Source: an uncultured Eubacteriales bacterium
GTDB lineage: Bacteria > Bacillota > Clostridia > Lachnospirales > Lachnospiraceae
Assembly: GCA_900545455.1 (NCBI GenBank)
Contig: UQZF01000112.1
Location: 1-9,067, forward strand
Length of the DNA: 9,067 nucleotides
Direction of reading: 5' to 3'
Under the pieces are notes generated by a model that was given only the letters and a program-made list of their open reading frames with translations, was not told the DNA's origin and did no database searches. Both the position numbers and the translations under genes were made by a program. Of the stretch, positions 6,244 through 9,067 are shown one piece after another. How positions within the stretch are numbered: position 1 is the first letter of the stretch; each line of letters opens with the position of its first letter.

Positions 6244-6305
6244 GCTTGCTTTCTTCGCCTGTTTTCTTTGCTTGTTTTCTTCGCTTATTTTCTTCGCTTG
6301 TTTTT
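6244..6305. repeat. 13-bp tandem repeat, about 4.7 copies
   Basis: Four complete units of 13 bases begin at 6244, 6257, 6270 and 6283, with a degenerate fifth at 6296. The consensus on the plus strand is GCTTGTTTTCTTC. Copies differ by one or two substitutions (GCTTGCTTTCTTC, GCCTGTTTTCTTT, GCTTATTTTCTTC), so it is an aged array rather than a recent slip. Another GCTTACTTTTGG at 6315-6326 may be a further decayed unit. It is pyrimidine-rich on one strand and lacks the spacers of a CRISPR array. Confidence 0.85.
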
Positions 6306-6404
6306 ATGAGTATTGCTTACTTTTGGTCAAACATTGCTGCATTTAAAACCTATATCAGTTATACATTCAAATTGTAAACTTTTCAGCATAACATTATCCT
6401 TAAT

Positions 6405-6446
6405 ATAAGAAATTCAAAGCCGCAATGCCCACGCATCACGGCTCTG
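6405..6446 (-). terminator. Terminator of the rnf operon
   Basis: A 14-bp stem (6415-6428 with 6433-6446) with a four-base loop pairs fully on the minus-strand RNA if three G-U pairs are allowed. It is followed by AATTTCTTAT, a modest U-tract. It lies 66 bases past the rnfB stop. The plus-strand side has no T-run, so it is oriented for the minus strand. The weak U-tract lowers certainty about efficiency. Confidence 0.7.
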
Positions 6447-6511
6447 AAATCTTAAAGCATTAATGTCTATATTGTTAAACTAATCACGTTACCCATGAAC
6501 ACAGGCAATCC

Positions 6512-7312
6512 TTACCCCTGCACCAGCTTTATTACCTTCTTCGGGCACTTCATCGCGCACTTGCCGCAGCCCTTACACTTCTCGTAATCAATCACAGGGA
6601 TGTTCCCGTTCATCGTGATTGCACCGAAAGGACACTCCTTCGTGCAGAGCGTACAGCCGATACAGCCCGCCAAGCAGGCATCCATGACAGGCTTGCCCTT
6701 TTCAGGCGAGTTACATGCTAGCGCAACCGTTCTCTTTCGAACCGGGCGAAGCGCCATGAGCTGCTTCGGGCAGGTCACGACACAGCTTCCGCAGCCGACA
6801 CACTTGGACTCATCGACGACAGGAAGCCCATTCACTATCGCGATTGCATTGTAAGGACAAGCCTTTTTACAGCTTCCGTAGCCGAGACAGCCGTAAGAGC
6901 ACGCCTTAGGACCGCCGCCCTGCATCTGCGCCGCAATCTTACAGTCCTCGATTCCCGTGTACACATAGTTGGTCTTTGCCTTATCGCAGTCGCCCGAGCA
7001 CTTCACATAGGCAACCTTCTTCTCGGCAGCCTCCGCCTCGACACCCATAATCGATGAAATCACGTCAAGGTTTTCGGCACTACAGCTCGCGCAAAGATTA
7101 ATCGGAGCTCCGCTCTCGACAATCGCCTTTGCGTAGGCATCACAGCCCGCATAACCACATCCTCCGCAGTTGTTTCCCGGAAGCTGCTCACGGACGAGAG
7201 TCTCCCTCTCGTCAACCTTAACCTCGAACTTCGCGCCCGAAACTCCGAGGAAAATACCGATAATAATTCCCAATATACCTACGACAGCCGCCGCAATCAA
7301 TACTCCGTTCAT
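6512..7312 (-). CDS. rnfB: Rnf complex subunit RnfB (multi-cluster ferredoxin subunit)
   Basis: RnfB is the membrane-anchored iron-sulfur subunit that accepts electrons from reduced ferredoxin in the Rnf ion pump. The 266-residue product starts with a membrane helix (about 3-24). A Fes-type [4Fe-4S] domain follows, with C49, C52, C57 and C74 in NNCGGCGYAGC and LCASC. Ferredoxin repeats come next: C138/C142/C148/C152 (CSYGCLGYGSCKKACP), C171/C174/C177/C181, C217/C220/C223/C227 and C246/C249/C252/C256. That gives one Fes plus four ferredoxin-type clusters, more than in proteobacterial RnfB, and characteristic of clostridial forms. GGAGG stands 7 bases before the ATG. It is the last gene of the operon, 12 bases after rnfA. 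Extra cysteines at 105, 109, 124, 200 and 213 are present. Identity is secure. Confidence 0.96.
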   Translation of the reverse strand: MNGVLIAAAVVGILGIIIGIFLGVSGAKFEVKVDERETLVREQLPGNNCGGCGYAGCDAYAKAIVESGAPINLCASCSAENLDVISSIMGVEAEAAEKKVAYVKCSGDCDKAKTNYVYTGIEDCKIAAQMQGGGPKACSYGCLGYGSCKKACPYNAIAIVNGLPVVDESKCVGCGSCVVTCPKQLMALRPVRKRTVALACNSPEKGKPVMDACLAGCIGCTLCTKECPFGAITMNGNIPVIDYEKCKGCGKCAMKCPKKVIKLVQG

Positions 7313-7324
7313 TGCCGCACCTCC

Positions 7325-7900
7325 CTAGATAATGCCCGAAAAGCCCATGAAGGCGATAGCCATAAGTCCCGCTGTTACAAGGACGATAGGCGTTCCCTTA
7401 AAGCTCTCCGGAATGTCATTGTACTCAATTCGCTCCCTGACACCCGCAAGGATTACGATTGAGATTGTGAAGCCCACTGCGGTTGCAAATCCGTTCACAA
7501 CCGAAGGGAGAATGCCATAATCCTTCTGTACGTTCGTGAGTGCAACTCCGAGCACGGCACAGTTGGTCGTGATGAGCGGAAGATACACGCCGAGCGACTT
7601 GTAAAGTGCCGGGCTGGTCTTTTTGAGGAACATATCGACGAACTGTACAAGCGCGGCAATCACAAGGATGAACACAATGGTCTTTAAATACTCGATATGT
7701 AAACCAACGAGCAGATAATTGTAAATGATGCTCGTGAGAAGCGACGATATGGTGATTACGAAAATTACGGCACCACCCATACCTGCCGCCGTATCCGTTC
7801 TTTTGGAAACTCCAAGGAAAGGACAGATACCAAGAAACTGGCTGAGCACGACATTATTAACAAGTGCAGAGCCTATCGCAATAAGAATTAACTCCTTCAT
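7325..7900 (-). CDS. rnfA: Rnf complex subunit RnfA
   Basis: RnfA is one of two homologous integral membrane subunits (with RnfE) forming the core of the Rnf pump. The 191-residue product has six hydrophobic segments and begins MKELILIAIGSALVNNVVLS, typical of RnfA/NqrE. The two conserved cysteines, C26 in GICPFLGV and C114 in TTNCAVLGVAL, are the ones that, together with the RnfE pair, hold an intramembrane [2Fe-2S] cluster in the related Nqr/Rnf structures. Its ATG overlaps the rnfE stop (TGATG), and GAAGGAGG lies within the end of rnfE, so translation is coupled. Length and motifs are ordinary. The pumped ion (Na+ or H+) cannot be decided from this subunit by eye. Confidence 0.97.
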   Translation of the reverse strand: MKELILIAIGSALVNNVVLSQFLGICPFLGVSKRTDTAAGMGGAVIFVITISSLLTSIIYNYLLVGLHIEYLKTIVFILVIAALVQFVDMFLKKTSPALYKSLGVYLPLITTNCAVLGVALTNVQKDYGILPSVVNGFATAVGFTISIVILAGVRERIEYNDIPESFKGTPIVLVTAGLMAIAFMGFSGII

Positions 7901-8640
7901 CAGCCTTCCTCCTTCTTGACCGTTTTTTCTGCTTTAGAAGCAGCCTCATTCTGACTCTCGGCAAAGATTCTTCCGCCGCACATCATGTTGGTACACGAAG
8001 CACAGCCGCCATCCTTGCAGATTTCAATGTCTGAGTACTCCTTCTTCTTTTTGTTCTTGAACTTGTTCTGAATCGCAACAAGCGCCGCAAGAACGAAGAA
8101 TGCTCCCGGAGGAAGTATGAATATGATCATAGGCTCGTAGGATGCAGGCATGATATGAAGTCCGAATACGGTGCCCGCACCGATGAGCTCTCTGAATGCG
8201 CCGAGAACGGTAAGTCCCACGGTAAATCCAAGTCCCATTCCAAGTCCGTCAAACATACTTGGAAGAACAGGATTTTTTGAAGCGTAAGCCTCTGCACGTC
8301 CGAGGATGATACAGTTAACTACGATGAGAGGAATATAGATTCCGAGTGCATCGTAGAGTGACGGCGGGCAGTATGCCTGCATGAGGAAATCCACCACCGT
8401 TACAAATGTGGCAACGATAACGATGAATGCCGGCATTCTCACCCTCGACGGAATCACCTTTCTCAACATGGAAATCATAATATTAGACAAAGTGAGAACC
8501 ACCGTCGACGCAAGTCCCATGCCTACGCCGTTGATTGCAGCCGTTGTGACCGCAAGCGTCGGACACATTCCGAGCATGAGCACAAATGTAGGGTTCTCCT
8601 TTACAATGCCGTTATAGAGACGTTCAATACATTTATTCAT
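7900..8640 (-). CDS. rnfE: Rnf complex subunit RnfE with cysteine-rich C-terminal tail
   Basis: RnfE is the membrane partner of RnfA. Residues 1-194 form the standard six-helix core with the conserved cysteines C26 (GMCPTLAVT) and C110 (VNCIILGRAEA) that share the intramembrane iron-sulfur site with RnfA. AGGAGG lies 11 bases upstream of the ATG, and the gene overlaps the end of rnfG by 8 bases. After a lysine-rich junction (193-200) there is a tail of about 46 residues absent from short RnfE proteins such as the proteobacterial ones. It contains C208, C213, C216 and C221 (spacing C-x4-C-x2-C-x4-C, ICKDGGCASCTNMMCGG) and then a charged end. On the usual topology the tail would be cytoplasmic, so a metal or iron-sulfur site is conceivable; that is inference. 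Total length is 246 residues. Confidence 0.96.
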   Translation of the reverse strand: MNKCIERLYNGIVKENPTFVLMLGMCPTLAVTTAAINGVGMGLASTVVLTLSNIMISMLRKVIPSRVRMPAFIVIVATFVTVVDFLMQAYCPPSLYDALGIYIPLIVVNCIILGRAEAYASKNPVLPSMFDGLGMGLGFTVGLTVLGAFRELIGAGTVFGLHIMPASYEPMIIFILPPGAFFVLAALVAIQNKFKNKKKKEYSDIEICKDGGCASCTNMMCGGRIFAESQNEAASKAEKTVKKEEG

Positions 8641-9067
8641 TTACGACGGCACCTCCTTTTTTTAACATAGCCCTGTATGCCGCAAGCGCAGCATTCACAC
8701 CATTGGTCATGGACTTAGTCGTGTAGGTTGCAGAAGAAATCGCATCAATCTCGTTGTCCGCCTGCTTACCTGTCTTAGTGTATGCGAACTCATTTGTCGC
8801 AACACCCGTGAACTGTCCGAGGAAGCTGTCATTCTGCGCGTTCATTCCAAGTCCCGGTGTCTCGCTGATTGAGAGAATCTCGACACCCGCAACCGTTCCG
8901 TCGACGAGCATTCCGACAGACATCTGTATGCTTCCGCCGTAAGCCTCGGAGTTGGTGATTGTCACAACATAGCCCGCAACACTTCCGTCGCCGCCGTAAG
9001 CCGTCACAAGGGCATCAAGCGTGTTGGCTGTGTTATCGCCAAGCTCCGTCTCAAAATCCCCTTGAAC
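8633..9067 (-). CDS. rnfG: Rnf complex subunit RnfG, C-terminal part (cut by window edge)
   Basis: The open frame runs without a stop to base 9067, so the 144 visible residues are the C-terminal part of a longer protein; the true start lies outside. A GTG at 9005-9007 is an internal valine, not a start. The fragment is an FMN-binding domain (PF04205), with SISETPGLGMNA (fragment residues 66-77) and DAISSATYTTKS (108-119). RnfG carries FMN covalently on the last threonine of an S/T-G-A-T motif (here T114) on the outer face of the membrane, attached by ApbE. The motif here reads SSAT, a Gly-to-Ser change. The stop overlaps rnfE by 8 bases. Gene order G-E-A-B implies rnfC and rnfD upstream. No ApbE gene is in the window. 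Confidence 0.94.
   Translation of the reverse strand, partial: VQGDFETELGDNTANTLDALVTAYGGDGSVAGYVVTITNSEAYGGSIQMSVGMLVDGTVAGVEILSISETPGLGMNAQNDSFLGQFTGVATNEFAYTKTGKQADNEIDAISSATYTTKSMTNGVNAALAAYRAMLKKGGAVVNE

Larger units (their letters stand above)
6051..6511. other. AT-rich intergenic region between the MNT gene and rnfB
   Basis: These 461 bases hold no gene I can support. Contents, left to right: the AAGGAGG site of the MNT gene; a minus-strand TATAAT (plus 6131-6136) about 80 bases from that gene with no good -35; a small inverted repeat AAACG-GT-CGTTT (6192-6203); a plus-strand promoter-like pair (6204-6232); a 13-bp tandem repeat (6244-6305); and the rnf terminator (6415-6446). A 34-codon hydrophobic frame runs through the repeat without a ribosome site. 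No tRNA, riboswitch, attachment site or transposase remnant was recognised. Confidence 0.7.

Noticed and set aside
6244..6305. CRISPR array
   Set aside because: Units are 13 bases, contiguous and without spacers, and no cas gene is near.
6327..6389. 20-residue minus-strand frame MLKSLQFECITDIGFKCSNV with AAGGA upstream
   Set aside because: It is too short and unlike anything I know; it lies after the rnf terminator with no promoter, so chance is the simplest reading.
9005..9007. GTG as the start of rnfG
   Set aside because: The frame continues upstream to the window edge with plausible RnfG sequence and no ribosome site precedes the GTG.

Overview
The window reads as chromosomal DNA of an anaerobic clostridial Firmicute, most likely Lachnospiraceae. 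This rests on the Rnf gene order, strong AGGAGG-type ribosome sites, the ruvA-ruvB-trmO-zapA grouping, and a NusG-domain-II / Gx-transporter pair. Genus cannot be told by eye. Nearly everything lies on the minus strand; only one solid gene is on the plus strand.

Left block (1-3838, minus). A promoter at 3810-3838 drives an unrecognised 269-residue soluble protein, then ruvA, ruvB (Holliday-junction branch migration) and trmO (tRNA t6A37 methyltransferase), all closely spaced. zapA (FtsZ-ring protein) follows after about 110 bases, has its own promoter, and ends in a strong intrinsic terminator at the window's left end.

Middle (3848-5607). A promoter back-to-back with the first drives a plus-strand YoaK/DUF1275 membrane protein. 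It converges on a two-gene minus operon: a membrane-anchored NusG-domain-II protein and a Gx-family (Hpre_diP_synt_I) membrane protein, overlapping by GTGA. One bidirectional hairpin between the convergent genes contains the stop codon of the Gx gene.

AT-rich island (about 5608-6414). This holds a lone minimal nucleotidyltransferase (MNT fold) without its usual HEPN partner. About 460 bases without a convincing gene follow, with a 13-bp tandem repeat, a promoter-like site and a small palindrome.

Right block (6415-9067, minus). This is the distal part of an Rnf operon in the order G-E-A-B. rnfG is cut by the window edge; rnfC and rnfD are expected just beyond it. The complex couples ferredoxin oxidation and NAD+ reduction to ion pumping. 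All four products keep their key cofactor residues, apart from a variant flavinylation motif in RnfG, and RnfE carries an unusual cysteine-rich tail. The operon ends in a 14-bp hairpin.

Most of the window is conventional. The parts most worth a second look are the unknown first gene of the ruv operon, the RnfE tail, the MNT/tandem-repeat island, and the redox-associated gene pair next to Rnf. I see no clear undescribed defence or mobile system.
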